Position numbers and translations under genes: made by a program. From positions 1 to 58,474 of the forward strand of contig JAJYLH010000035.1 in assembly GCA_021787845.1 (NCBI GenBank): 58,474 bases of DNA, given 5' to 3'. Shown in pieces: positions 32,696 through 41,634 of this stretch; the first letter of the stretch is position 1, and each line of letters begins with the position of its first letter. This DNA is from Myxococcales bacterium. Lineage in GTDB: Bacteria > Myxococcota > Myxococcia > Myxococcales > JAJYLH01. The notes beneath the pieces were generated by a model. That model was given only the letters and a program-made list of their open reading frames with translations, was not told the DNA's origin and did no database searches.

Positions 32696-33388
32696 CTAGA
32701 CCGCGCGGGCGACCGACGCCACTTCGACCCGCCGCGCGCCCGCTCGTTTCAGGACCCGCGCGCACTCGGCCGCCGTCGCGCCGGTGGTCACCACGTCGTC
32801 GACCAGGAGCACCGCCCGGCCCTGGACCTGCCCGCGCACTCGGAAGGCGCCGGCGACGTTTCTCGCGCGCTCGTCCCGGCGCCGCCCGACCTGCCGGCCT
32901 GTCGCCCGAGTTCGCTCGAGCAGCGCGGGAGCGAACCGCCAGCCGCGCACGGCGGCGAGCTCGCGGGCGAGCAGGAGCGCCTGGTCATAGGTCCGGGAGC
33001 GCCGCCGCTTGGCGTGCAGCGGAACCGGCGCGACCACCTCGGGCACCGAAAGCTCGATCGCGGCCATCCGGTCGGCGAGCGGCCGCGCGAGCTCGGGGTG
33101 GTCCTCGTACTTGAAGCGGTGGAGAACGTCGGCGATGGCGGCGCCATAGAGGTAGACGGCGCGGGCGCGGTCGAACGGCGGTGGCTCCTCCTGGCAGGCG
33201 TGACACAGCTCGCGCTCGCCGGGGAGGCCGCAGAGCCGGCAGCCTTGGTCGATGGGGGTCAGGCTCTCGGCGCACGCGAAGCAGAGGGGCAGGAGCGCCG
33301 CCGGTCGCTCGCGGGGCTCCAGGAGACCTTGGCAGGCCGCGCAGCGTGGGGGAAAGAGGACGTCCAGAATCGCCAAGGCGAGGCCCAC
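32696..33388 (-). CDS. comF: ComF family phosphoribosyltransferase-like protein
   Basis: 230-residue protein of the ComF/GntX family linked to DNA uptake and handling in other bacteria. The N-terminal zinc-ribbon-like part has paired cysteines (PPRCAACQG, CFAC, CRLCG, CHAC). The middle shows FKYEDHPELARPLADRM and PVPLHAKRRRSRTYDQALLLA. The PRPP-binding loop is AVLLVDDVVTTGATAAEC. GTG start. It is upstream of the giant transglutaminase gene on the same strand but separated by about 120 bases. Its substrate is not known for the family. Confidence 0.9.
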   Translation of the reverse strand: MGLALAILDVLFPPRCAACQGLLEPRERPAALLPLCFACAESLTPIDQGCRLCGLPGERELCHACQEEPPPFDRARAVYLYGAAIADVLHRFKYEDHPELARPLADRMAAIELSVPEVVAPVPLHAKRRRSRTYDQALLLARELAAVRGWRFAPALLERTRATGRQVGRRRDERARNVAGAFRVRGQVQGRAVLLVDDVVTTGATAAECARVLKRAGARRVEVASVARAV

Positions 33389-33532
33389 GACGGCCGGACG
33401 CTAGCGCAAAAAGCGCCGAGAAGGCCTGCTCAATCCCAAGGCCCGCTCCGACCGCTCCGACCGCTCGGTCCGATCGGCGAGAATCGGGGCTCCGGCCGGC
33501 AGGGACGGCCGGCTCTTTCGGAGGTGCTCGCC

Positions 33533-34300
33533 ATGATCCTGGTCGAGAAGCAGGACGCCGTGTGGACGGTGGTCCTTTCGCGACCCGAGGTCCGAAACGC
33601 CATCGACCGAGAAACGGCCGGGGCGCTCGCGGATGCGTTTCGGGCCTTCGACGAGGACGCTGAGGCCAGGGTGGCGGTGCTCTGGGGCGAAGGCGGAACC
33701 TTCTCGGCCGGCGCGGACTTGAAGGCGCTCTGGACGGGGAAGGCGAACCGGGTCGAGCAGGACGGCGACGGCCCGCTCGGACCGACGCGGATGCTCCTGA
33801 CGAAGCCGGTGATCGCGGCGGTCAGCGGCCACGCGGTGGCGGGCGGGCTCGAGCTCGCGCTCTGGTGCGACCTGCGGGTGGTCGAGGAGAACGCGGTCCT
33901 CGGGGTCTTCTGCCGTCGGGCAGGGGTGCCGCTCATCGACGGCGGTACCGTTCGGCTTCCGCGGCTCATCGGGCTCTCGCGGGCGCTCGACCTCATCCTC
34001 ACCGGGCGGCCGGTGGGGGCGGCGGAAGCGCTGGCGATGGGCCTCGCGAACCGGGTGGTGCCCGTCGGGGAGAGCCGGAGCGCCGCCGAGGCCCTCGCGC
34101 GCGAGCTGTGCGCCTTGCCGCAGGAGTGCCTCCGGCAGGACCGGGCGAGCGCCGTCGAGAGCTGCGGGTTGCCGCTCGGGGAGGCACTCCAGAACGAGCT
34201 GGCGCACGGCATGCGGTCGCTCGCCTCTTCCGATCTGGTGGCCGGCGTCGGACAGTTCGTTTCGGGTGCGGGACGGCACGGGAGGCCGTTCGGCGGGTAG
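33533..34300 (+). CDS. crotonase / enoyl-CoA hydratase family protein
   Basis: 255 residues from an ATG behind GGAGGT. Crotonase features are FSAGADLKALW (oxyanion loop), VIAAVSGHAVAGGLELALWC (oxyanion hole and first conserved Glu), and GGTVRLPRLIGLSRALDLIL. Where classical hydratases carry the second catalytic Glu (in QPE), this protein has VFCRRAGVPLIDGG, so ordinary hydratase chemistry is doubtful. This variant occurs in a known crotonase subgroup. It is upstream of SpoVR with a 173-base gap. Confidence 0.88.
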   Translation: MILVEKQDAVWTVVLSRPEVRNAIDRETAGALADAFRAFDEDAEARVAVLWGEGGTFSAGADLKALWTGKANRVEQDGDGPLGPTRMLLTKPVIAAVSGHAVAGGLELALWCDLRVVEENAVLGVFCRRAGVPLIDGGTVRLPRLIGLSRALDLILTGRPVGAAEALAMGLANRVVPVGESRSAAEALARELCALPQECLRQDRASAVESCGLPLGEALQNELAHGMRSLASSDLVAGVGQFVSGAGRHGRPFGG

Positions 34301-34473
34301 GCTTCGACGACGAGCGCGAAGCGCGTGCGAACGACACGCTCGCGCGCCACAATGAGACGGACGGCCTTTGTGAAATCCGGGCCGCCGGACGTCTGTTGCA
34401 CGACGGGATCTCAGAACGCGAAGCCCGGCCACTCTTCGTAGAGGGCGTCCGGGCGACCAACAGAGGACACGAG

Positions 34474-35955
34474 ATGAGCGAGCTGCCGCCGCGGCTGTTC
34501 GACATGCGCAAGGAGATCGAGGCCTACGCCCGCGGTTTCGGGCTCGACTTCTGGGAAGTGATCTTCGAGGTGGTGACCTACGACGAGATGAACATGGTCG
34601 CGGCCTACGGCGGCTTTCCGAACCGCTATCCGCACTGGCGCTTCGGGATGGAGTACGACCAGCTCGCCAAGGGCTACGAGTACGGGCTGTCGAAGATCTA
34701 CGAGATGGTGATCAACAACGAGCCGTCGTACGCCTACCTGATGGAGAGCAACCCCGACGTCGACCAGAAGATCGTGATGGCCCACGTCTTCGGGCACGTC
34801 GACTTCTTCAAGAACAACTTCTCGTTCGCGCACACGAACCGCAAGATGATGGACGAGATGGCGAACCACGCGACGCGGGTGCGCCGCTACTACGACAAGT
34901 ACGGTGTCAATCAGGTCGAGGACTTCATCGACCGTTGCCTCTCCATCGAGAACCTGATCGACTACCAGTCGCCCTACATCAAGCGACCGCAGTCGGTCGA
35001 GCCGGTGGAGGACGTGCCCATCGAGGTGCGGGGGTTCAAGACCGATCGGGAGTACATGGCGGGCTACATCAACCCGCAGAGCTTCCTCGACGAGCAGCGC
35101 AAGAAGCTGGAAGCGGAGCGGGCGCAGAAGAAGAAGTTTCCCGAGCGGCCCCAGCGGGACGTGCTCCAATTCCTCATCAGCTACGCGCCGCTCGAGACGT
35201 GGGAAAGAGACATCCTCGCCGTCATCCGGGAAGAGGCATACTACTTCGCGCCGCAAGGCCAGACCAAGATCATGAACGAGGGCTGGGCGAGCTACTGGCA
35301 CTCGACCATCATGACGCAGCGCGCCCTCAAGGATTCCGAGATCATCGACTACGCCGACCACCACTCGGGGACCCTGGGCACCCGGCCGGGCGTGATCAAT
35401 CCCTACAAGCTCGGCATCGAGCTCTTCCGCGACATCGAAGATCGGTGGAACAAGGGGCGGTTCGGCAAGGCCTATGACGAGTGCGACGACCTCGTGGAGC
35501 GGCGCCGATGGAACACCGGCGCCGGCAAGGGCCGCGAGAAGATCTTCGAGGTGCGCCGCCACTACAACGACGTGACGTTCATCGACGAGTTCCTGACGCC
35601 GGAGTTCGCGGTCGACCAGCAGCTCTTCGTCTACGGGTACAACGACAAAGCGAACACCTGGGAAATCGTGGACCGCGAGTTCAAGGAGATCAAGGCCAAG
35701 CTCCTGACCCAGTTGACGAACTTCGGCCAACCGATCATCGAGGTGGCGGACGGCAACTGGGAGAACCGGGCCGAGCTCCTGCTCACGCATCGGCACGAGG
35801 GCGGGGACCTCAAGCTCGACCACGCGCGGGACACGCTGCAGAACCTCTATAGCGTCTGGCGCCGGCCGGTCAGCATCTACACCCGCATCGACGGCAAGGG
35901 CACCATCCTGCGGTTCGACGGCAAGGATCACTCGGAGAAGAAGGCGAACCTCTAG
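34474..35955 (+). CDS. spoVR: SpoVR family protein
   Basis: 493 residues from an ATG behind AGAGGACACGAG. The SpoVR/YcgB family is plain from YGLDFWEVIFEV-like GLDFWEVIFEVVTYDEMN, PNRYPHWRFGMEYDQLAKGY, INNEPSYAYLMESN, the His-rich MAHVFGHVDFFKNN and MNEGWASYWHSTIM, and DYADHHSGTLGTRPGVINPY. The family is tied to spore cortex formation in Bacillus and to stress survival or sporulation elsewhere, and works with the kinase PrkA/YeaG and the protein YeaH. Neither partner gene is next to it here. In a myxobacterium a role in development is plausible. Confidence 0.95.
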   Translation: MSELPPRLFDMRKEIEAYARGFGLDFWEVIFEVVTYDEMNMVAAYGGFPNRYPHWRFGMEYDQLAKGYEYGLSKIYEMVINNEPSYAYLMESNPDVDQKIVMAHVFGHVDFFKNNFSFAHTNRKMMDEMANHATRVRRYYDKYGVNQVEDFIDRCLSIENLIDYQSPYIKRPQSVEPVEDVPIEVRGFKTDREYMAGYINPQSFLDEQRKKLEAERAQKKKFPERPQRDVLQFLISYAPLETWERDILAVIREEAYYFAPQGQTKIMNEGWASYWHSTIMTQRALKDSEIIDYADHHSGTLGTRPGVINPYKLGIELFRDIEDRWNKGRFGKAYDECDDLVERRRWNTGAGKGREKIFEVRRHYNDVTFIDEFLTPEFAVDQQLFVYGYNDKANTWEIVDREFKEIKAKLLTQLTNFGQPIIEVADGNWENRAELLLTHRHEGGDLKLDHARDTLQNLYSVWRRPVSIYTRIDGKGTILRFDGKDHSEKKANL

Positions 35956-36062
35956 AGCCGGCTCCCGCTCTTCCGGCGCCGCCCGAGCCAGGAAGCGGCG
36001 GCGCTTGACCCGTGCGTTCTTCGCTTGGTATGGACAGTTCCCGCGTGCTCTCGGGAGACCCC

Positions 36063-36626
36063 ATGCGACCGCGTTTGCGCCTCGGATTCCTGCCCGCTCT
36101 GCTGATCGTCAGCATCCTCGGCCTTTCCCCCTCGAGCGCCCGGGCCGAATCCAAGGCCTGCCAGCACATCCGCGTCGGCGCGAAGGCCCCCCCGTTGGCC
36201 CTGCTCCTGCCGAGCGGGATGGACGTGCTCTCCCTTCGCGCGGCGCTCGCGAAGAAGCTGCCGGTCGTCCTCTCCTTCTGGGCCTGGCACTGCCACCCGT
36301 GCCTGCGCGAGCTGCCGATGCTCCAGAAGGTCGCCGGGGACCTGCGCGGGCACGCGACGTTCCTGCTCGTCCACGTCGGCCCCGAGAGCAAGATGCTCCC
36401 CAAGCTCGCGGCGCTGCACGTGACGCTCCCCTCGGCCGCCGACAGGAGCAGCACCAAGGCCGACGCCTACTGCGCGAAGACGCTGCCGCGAACCTTCGTC
36501 GTCGACCGGACCGGCACCATCCGCGACATCTTCACGAGCCTGACCGAGCCCAAGCTGCGCCACGCGCTCGCCCGGCTCGGCGCGGTCGTTCCGACGGACG
36601 CGAGGGCGAGCGCCTCCCGACATTAG
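36063..36626 (+). CDS. thioredoxin-like (TlpA/redoxin) exported protein
   Basis: 187 residues from an ATG with GGGAGA upstream. A signal peptide (FLPALLIVSILGLSPSSARAES) exports it. The thioredoxin fold follows: GAKAPPLALLLPSG, PVVLSFWAWHCHPCLRELP with a CHPC redox pair (Cys77, Cys80), and the cis-Pro-type PRTFVVDRTGTIRD. It should reduce or shuttle disulfides in the envelope, or serve a cytochrome c maturation-like task. It is preceded by SpoVR and followed by a 342-base gap, so it may be a single-gene unit. Confidence 0.87.
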   Translation: MRPRLRLGFLPALLIVSILGLSPSSARAESKACQHIRVGAKAPPLALLLPSGMDVLSLRAALAKKLPVVLSFWAWHCHPCLRELPMLQKVAGDLRGHATFLLVHVGPESKMLPKLAALHVTLPSAADRSSTKADAYCAKTLPRTFVVDRTGTIRDIFTSLTEPKLRHALARLGAVVPTDARASASRH

Positions 36627-36968
36627 CCCGATGCATCCAGCGCTCGGCGCGCCGAGCAGGACCGCTCTCCACCCACGCGCCCGACCGCCGGCCGCCGCGC
36701 CCCGCCCGAACCGACCGCTGGCGCTCGAGCTCGCCGGAATCGCTGCTCCCGATCGACACCGCTCACGCCATCCTGCGTGGGCCATCGCCCCGGCTGCGCC
36801 GAGACGCCGGCTCGAGTCCATGACTCGCGTCACGCCTTCCCCGCCATTCCGGCGCCATGTTCCCGCTCGTCCGGCTCCGCGAGGCGGGGGCTTGACGGCC
36901 TGTTGGAACCCGGCGTAGAAGGTCGCCTGAGGCGTCCCCTCAAACTCTAACCCAAGGAGAACGGCCCC
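36627..36968 (+). other. intergenic region before the LPP20-like operon
   Basis: 342 bases with no convincing gene; open frames here are Pro/Arg/His-rich and lack ribosome-binding sites. The right end holds a promoter candidate (36892-36921) and the ribosome-binding site of the next gene. Confidence 0.5.
36892..36921 (+). promoter_or_regulatory. sigma-70-like promoter for the lipoprotein operon
   Basis: TTGACG (36892-36897) and TAGAAG (36916-36921) are separated by 18 bases. An initiation site near 36928 would leave about 40 bases before the ATG at 36969. The hexamers fit a vegetative promoter with one or two mismatches each. Confidence 0.5.
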
Positions 36969-37571
36969 ATGACAGCGTCGAAGAAGCTCGTTTCCCTGCT
37001 CGTGTTCGTCACCGCGGCGGCCTGCGCTCACACGGCTGCGACCACGATGCCGGAGCCCGCCTGCGACACCGGCCCGGCGTGGACCTGCGCGAAGAGCGGC
37101 CCCTGCGAGGACATGGGCTTCGAGGCGCTCAAGGGCAAGCTGTGCGCCGTCGGCACCGCCGACCAGATCGGCTCGTACAACCTCGGCATCCAGACCGCCA
37201 CCACCCGGGCGCGCACCGAGATGGGCGCGGTCCTGAAGACCAAGGTCGACGGCTTCACCCGCGCGGTGCAGGACTCGATGTCCAAGAGCGGCGCCGGTGA
37301 GGACTCCATCCAGAAGATCGGTGACCTCGCCCAGCAGCTCACCGAGTCGACCCTCTACGGCGTCTCGGTGCCGGCCACCCACTTCGACCGCGCCCACGGC
37401 GTCTACTTCGCGATGGCGGTGCTCGACACCAACACCTTCATCAACGCCCTCAAGGGCCTGAAGGACGCGAAGGGCTTGAGCGACTCCGTCAAGGCGGAAA
37501 TCGACCAGCGCGCCAACGACATCACCAACGAGTGGCAGAGCGAGCGCGCCAAGGCGGACGCCGGCAAATGA
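36969..37571 (+). CDS. LPP20-like lipoprotein, first of three
   Basis: 200 residues, ATG preceded by AAGGAGAACGG, an excellent ribosome-binding site. The signal ends in VTAAAC (lipobox Cys19). The body resembles LPP20-type lipoproteins: GSYNLGIQTATTRARTEMG, then a helix GFTRAVQDSMSKSG, and VSVPATHFDRAHGVYFAMAV. The family's function is largely unknown. Its stop overlaps the next start (ATGATG), and the third gene overlaps the second in the same way, so all three should be made together and may form one complex. Confidence 0.75.
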   Translation: MTASKKLVSLLVFVTAAACAHTAATTMPEPACDTGPAWTCAKSGPCEDMGFEALKGKLCAVGTADQIGSYNLGIQTATTRARTEMGAVLKTKVDGFTRAVQDSMSKSGAGEDSIQKIGDLAQQLTESTLYGVSVPATHFDRAHGVYFAMAVLDTNTFINALKGLKDAKGLSDSVKAEIDQRANDITNEWQSERAKADAGK

Positions 37572-37936
37572 TGGCCCCGAGGGCGTGGCCGGTCTGGCTC
37601 GCCCTCTTGTTGCTCTGCGGATGCGCATCGTCCCGCCCCGCCCGGGTCGTCGGCCAGGGCTGGCAGGACGATGCCTTCCGGGTCGAGGTCAGCGGCCAGG
37701 CCGAGAGCGCGCGTCCGATGCTCGCCTGCGACGCAGCCCGGGCGTTCGCCGTCGAGGCCGGCAAGCGCGCCGCCGCGGACGCCTGGGCGGCGCGTTTGCG
37801 TCGGGAGGGGGTGACGGCGGTTTCGTACGTGCCGCCGCCGCGCATCCTCCGCGAAGAAGAGCACCAGGCCGGTAAGCGTTGCGTCGTCACCCTGGAAATA
37901 GAGACCGCCAAGTTCGGGGACGCGAAGACGAAATGA
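37568..37936 (+). CDS. small lipoprotein, second of three
   Basis: 122 residues. ATG at 37568 overlaps the previous stop; a second ATG follows immediately. The signal is short, with lipobox LLLLCGC (Cys19). The rest (WQDDAFRVEVSGQAESARPM; DAARAFAVEAGKRAAADAWA; CVVTLEIETAKFGD) has the helix-strand pattern of a small LPP20-like domain, with two further Cys. No firm family. The context between two LPP20-like lipoproteins suggests a shared role at the outer membrane. Confidence 0.75.
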   Translation: MMAPRAWPVWLALLLLCGCASSRPARVVGQGWQDDAFRVEVSGQAESARPMLACDAARAFAVEAGKRAAADAWAARLRREGVTAVSYVPPPRILREEEHQAGKRCVVTLEIETAKFGDAKTK

Positions 37937-39663
37937 GCGACACCGCTGCCCCTCCCCGGCTCACGTCGATGAACGGCGCCGGAGGGAGATCTTCTCAGCT
38001 CGGGACCGCTCGGTCGCGGCTTGCCTTCGGACGCCGGCCGGGCGGGTGGCCCACGGCCGCGCTGGCTGTCGCCCTCGCTGGCTCGGCCGCGTGTGCCGGC
38101 CAGCAGGCGGTGATTCGGACCACGCCGGCCATCATCGTCGAGTCGAGCGGCGCGACGAGCCAGACCGTGACCACCTCGTCCGCGCCGCCCGCCTCGCCGG
38201 ACGACCGGCAGGCGTTTCTGACGCAGGCCGCGAGCCGCTTCCCGGGTTCGCAGTACATCGTCGGCTACGGCACCGGCTCGACCGGAGACGACGCGGAGCG
38301 CCGGGCGGTCATCGACGCCGCCGCGCAGATTCGCAGCACGGTCAAAGGCAACATCTCGTCCATCGAAGAAGGCGTCTTCCTTTCCGGCCGGGGCGAGACC
38401 AGTACCCGCGTGCTCGACGCGGTCAGCCAGCAGGTGCAGTCGGACGCCGGCGCGTTCATCCGGCCGCAGCGGGAGCTGACGCACCCGAGCGCCGGCGTCT
38501 GGGAAGCGGTCGCGGTCGCCAAGCGGTCGGACCTGGACGAGAAGTACGTCGACGAGGCCCAGCCGCTGATCGACGAATTGACCGCGCTGTGGAACGCGAC
38601 GGTCGCGACCGGTGGCCGCGCGCGACCGGCGGTGACGACCGTGCGCAAGCTCATCGCGGTGCTGCCTTTGGACATCAGCAACGCCCAGGCGCATCTGACC
38701 AAGGCGGGCGAGGCCAACCTCGAAGACGCCCTGCGCGACGGCGCCTCGACCCAACTGACCGGCTGGACCGTGCTCAACGGCGCGACGACGATTCAGATCC
38801 TCGTCGACAACGGAATCGATCCGACCCAGTGCGGCCAGGGCTCTTCGCAGCTCGCCCAGGCGCGGCAGCTCGAGGTGAACAAGTTCGTCAGCGGCGTCGT
38901 GCAGTACGTCGACGGGAACCTCGCGGCGTCGATTCGTCTGGAGGACACCCGCAGCGGGCGCACGCTCGCGACCGCCGAGCTGGCGGGACCGACGGTGACC
39001 GCGCTCCGGCAACAATTCGCAACCCAGGCGGCGGATTTCTTTTCCAAGGCCGTGTTCGCGGGGTCGAGCGCGGCGCCGAAAGCGGCGACGGTCGCCGGCT
39101 GGCTCCAGGACGCGCGGGCGTCGTGCGAGGCGGGCGGATTGGAACGGCGGCTGGCGGTGCTGAACGAAGAGCGTTGGGCGGTCAGCCGCCGCACGATTTG
39201 GAACGACAAGCTGCGCGAGGAGGCGAGAGAGGCGACCGCGGCTCGGGAGAAGGAGCGGTCGGGCTTCACCGTTCACGTCGGCCGCGGCGACGGGTCGTTC
39301 GACGCGCGGCCGTTCGACCGGCTCGTCCAGGACCTGCACGATCACCACTGGACCGCGGACATCGCCGACTCTCCGCAGTGCGAGGACGGCGGGCAGGGGC
39401 TTGTCGTCGAGCCGACGACGCAGGCGAGCTGTGAAGACGCGATGACCGGCCTCTTCGTCTGCCGGGCCACGCTGACCATCTCCGCCAGGCCGTGTGGCGA
39501 CGCCAACGCCTTGTTCACCGTCCAGTCTCCCGAGGCCCGAGGCGCCGACGGCGATTCGCAGGACGGCGCCCGGTCCGCCGCGCTGCACAAGCTCGACGTT
39601 CAGGGCACCGTTCAGCGTGTCGAAGAGAGGCTGTGGTCCGCCGTCGGCGACGAGTGTCTGTAG
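37933..39663 (+). CDS. LPP20-domain lipoprotein, third of three
   Basis: 576 residues, ATG overlapping the previous stop (ATGA). The N-terminal 40 residues are polar, then WPTAALAVALAGSAAC gives a signal with a less typical lipobox (Cys54). The ATG at codon 13 could be the real start. An LPP20-like domain follows (SQYIVGYGTGSTGDDAERRA; ARAQIRST-like AAAQIRSTVKGNISSIEEG). Later parts include KLIAVLPLDISNAQ and CSGF-like strand-helix repeats (TTIQILVDNGIDPTQ; VSGVVQYVDGNLAASIRLED), resembling penicillin-binding-protein activator or curli-assembly folds. It is probably an outer-membrane lipoprotein of envelope assembly. Confidence 0.72.
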   Translation: MSDTAAPPRLTSMNGAGGRSSQLGTARSRLAFGRRPGGWPTAALAVALAGSAACAGQQAVIRTTPAIIVESSGATSQTVTTSSAPPASPDDRQAFLTQAASRFPGSQYIVGYGTGSTGDDAERRAVIDAAAQIRSTVKGNISSIEEGVFLSGRGETSTRVLDAVSQQVQSDAGAFIRPQRELTHPSAGVWEAVAVAKRSDLDEKYVDEAQPLIDELTALWNATVATGGRARPAVTTVRKLIAVLPLDISNAQAHLTKAGEANLEDALRDGASTQLTGWTVLNGATTIQILVDNGIDPTQCGQGSSQLAQARQLEVNKFVSGVVQYVDGNLAASIRLEDTRSGRTLATAELAGPTVTALRQQFATQAADFFSKAVFAGSSAAPKAATVAGWLQDARASCEAGGLERRLAVLNEERWAVSRRTIWNDKLREEAREATAAREKERSGFTVHVGRGDGSFDARPFDRLVQDLHDHHWTADIADSPQCEDGGQGLVVEPTTQASCEDAMTGLFVCRATLTISARPCGDANALFTVQSPEARGADGDSQDGARSAALHKLDVQGTVQRVEERLWSAVGDECL

Positions 39664-39745
39664 GTCCGGCGGAAGGCGCGGTCGATCAGACTTGCGGCGC
39701 TCGAGAGCCGCGAGAAGACCCCGAAGCCTCTCGGTTCGAGGCGCG

Positions 39746-40150
39746 CTATCCGGCCTCGGATCTCATCCGAAGCTGGCGCTGCACGGTATTGATCAGCACG
39801 TCGATGTCGAACGGCTTGGAAAGCCACGCGGCCGGACGGACCTCGGCGGCGCGCTTCCTCGCATCGTCGGCTGCCGTGAGCACGACGATGGGCGCCGCCT
39901 CGCCGTAACGCGCCCGAAACCGGCGCGCGAACTCCCAGCCGTCCATCACCGGCATCTTCAGGTCGAGCAACACCAGGTCCGGCGGGCCCGCGGCCGCCAC
40001 CGACGCCAGCCCTTCCGTCCCGTTCTTCGCGCACCGGACCTCGAAGTGCTCCATCTCCAGAACCATCGCCACCAGGTCGAGGAGGTCCGGGTCGTCGTCG
40101 AGGACGAGCACGCTCGCCACGCGGTCGAGGGCAGCAGCGGTGCCGCTCAT
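39746..40150 (-). CDS. response regulator (receiver domain only)
   Basis: 134 residues, essentially one receiver domain: SVLVLDDDPDLLDLVAMVLE, the phosphorylatable Asp63 in LVLLDLKMPVMDGWEF, IVVLTAADD, and Lys in AAWLSKPFDIDVL. There is no output domain, so it signals through a partner protein, as many myxobacterial CheY-like regulators do. Its ATG overlaps the stop of the histidine kinase gene (ATGA), so the two are cognate. Confidence 0.93.
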   Translation of the reverse strand: MSGTAAALDRVASVLVLDDDPDLLDLVAMVLEMEHFEVRCAKNGTEGLASVAAAGPPDLVLLDLKMPVMDGWEFARRFRARYGEAAPIVVLTAADDARKRAAEVRPAAWLSKPFDIDVLINTVQRQLRMRSEAG

Positions 40151-41634
40151 CGCTCGCCCCCGAGCGGCAAGCTGAACGAGAACACGCTCCCGATTCCCTC
40201 CCGGCTCTCGAACCACATCTCTCCGCCGTGTCGCCGCACGATCTCGCGCGCGAGGTAGAGGCCCACCCCCATTCCACCATAGTCGTTGGGCGTGTCGGTG
40301 TGCGCCCGGAAGAACCGTTCGAAAACCCGCGCCTGCTTGTCCGCGGGGATGCCGACCCCTTCGTCCTTCACCGACACCACCGCCTCGTCCCGCCGGGGGC
40401 CGCAGGTGACCTCGATCCGCCCGCCTTGCGGCGAGTAGCGAACCGCGTTGTCGATGAGCGCGCCCACCACCTTGCCGAGCCGGTCCCCATCGCCCTCCAC
40501 CACCACCGGCCGCGCCGACAGCTTGAGCTGGTGCCGCTCGAATGACCTCGCCATCTCCTGCGCGATGCGGTCGACCACCGCGTCCAGCTCCACCTTCTCG
40601 TGCTCGATGGTGACGTTCCCCAGGTGGAGCTGCGACAGGTCCAGCATGTCGCGCACGATGCGGTCGATGCGGTCCGCACCCCGGTCGATTTTCTCCAGCA
40701 TCCGCCGCGACGCCGCCTCCTCCGGCGAGCGGAGCAGAAGCTGCGCGTAGCCCTTCATGATCGCGACCGGCGTCTTCAGCTCGTGCGCGACCACCCGGAG
40801 GAACTGGTCCTTGAGCCGGTCGAACTCGACCATCTCCGTCACGTCCCGCATCACGCTCACCACCGAGGTGACGTTCCCTTCCTCGTCGCGGATGGGGGAC
40901 GCGCTCACGCTCAAGTAGTGGTCGTTGCCCTGCGCGTCCGCCACGGTCAGGTTGTCGCCCTCGGTCTGTTCGCCGCGGAAGGCGCGCGCGCTCGGCAGCT
41001 CGTCGAGGGCGTACGGCTGCCCGTTCGGGCGGTACGGCCGCACCTTCGCGAACATCTCCTCCAGCGTCGCTCCGAGCTCGGACGCCTGACTCCCGAACAG
41101 CTTCGCCGTCGCCAGGTTGGTCATCGTCACGCGCCCGGTCCGGTCGAAGACGATGAGCCCGGCGAGCTGGTGGTCGAGAATCGCCTGTAGCTCGGCCGCG
41201 TGCCGCTGCGCCTCGGCCCCGAGCCGAGCCTGTTCCTCGAACAGCCGCTGCTTCTCCGCCTCCAGCCATTTGCGCTCGCGGGCGTCATGCCCGGAGACCA
41301 GAATCGACAGCTTCCCCTCGAAGACGATCGGCAGCGCCAGCACGTCCACCGGCACCGCTGTCCCATCCCGGCGGAGGAACCGCTCCTCGACGAGCGGCGC
41401 CGGCTCCTGGTGGGTCAGCATCCTCTGGATGCGGGCGCGCACCCGCTCCCGGTCATCGGGATGCGTCAGGTCGATGACCGACACGCCGAGCAGCTCGGCA
41501 GCGGAACCGTAACCCAGCAGCCCTGCCACCGCCTGGTTGGCGAAGACCACTCGCCCCGCGCGGTGCACGACCACCGGATCGAGCGAACGCTCCATCCACG
41601 CGCGCAGCGCCGCCTCGGCCTCCTCGAAGGCCAT
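40147..41634 (-). CDS. PAS-PAS sensor histidine kinase, no membrane segment
   Basis: 495 residues from an ATG at 41634 with AGGGG upstream; an ATG 13 codons earlier (41673) is weaker. Two PAS domains (about 10-125, WMERSLDPVVVHRAGRVVF; about 150-270, ILDHQLAGLIVFDRTGRVTM) lead into HisKA with His284 in VVAHELKTPVAIMKGYAQ, and HATPase with N box ALIDNAVRYSPQGG, G1 KDEGVGIP and GGMGVGLYLAREI. There are no membrane helices, so it senses a cytoplasmic signal. It should phosphorylate the single-domain regulator encoded immediately downstream. Confidence 0.95.
   Translation of the reverse strand: MAFEEAEAALRAWMERSLDPVVVHRAGRVVFANQAVAGLLGYGSAAELLGVSVIDLTHPDDRERVRARIQRMLTHQEPAPLVEERFLRRDGTAVPVDVLALPIVFEGKLSILVSGHDARERKWLEAEKQRLFEEQARLGAEAQRHAAELQAILDHQLAGLIVFDRTGRVTMTNLATAKLFGSQASELGATLEEMFAKVRPYRPNGQPYALDELPSARAFRGEQTEGDNLTVADAQGNDHYLSVSASPIRDEEGNVTSVVSVMRDVTEMVEFDRLKDQFLRVVAHELKTPVAIMKGYAQLLLRSPEEAASRRMLEKIDRGADRIDRIVRDMLDLSQLHLGNVTIEHEKVELDAVVDRIAQEMARSFERHQLKLSARPVVVEGDGDRLGKVVGALIDNAVRYSPQGGRIEVTCGPRRDEAVVSVKDEGVGIPADKQARVFERFFRAHTDTPNDYGGMGVGLYLAREIVRRHGGEMWFESREGIGSVFSFSLPLGGER

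Noticed and set aside
29406-32699. Plus-strand open frame of about 1,100 codons
   Set aside because: It lies antisense to the giant transglutaminase gene, which has a signal peptide, a good ribosome-binding site and conserved motifs. The antisense product is mostly Arg, Val, Gly and Asp, with no domain. High GC at third positions makes such frames common.
36631-36918. 95-codon plus-strand frame
   Set aside because: Pro/Arg/His-rich, no ribosome-binding site, and it overlaps the promoter region of the lipoprotein operon.
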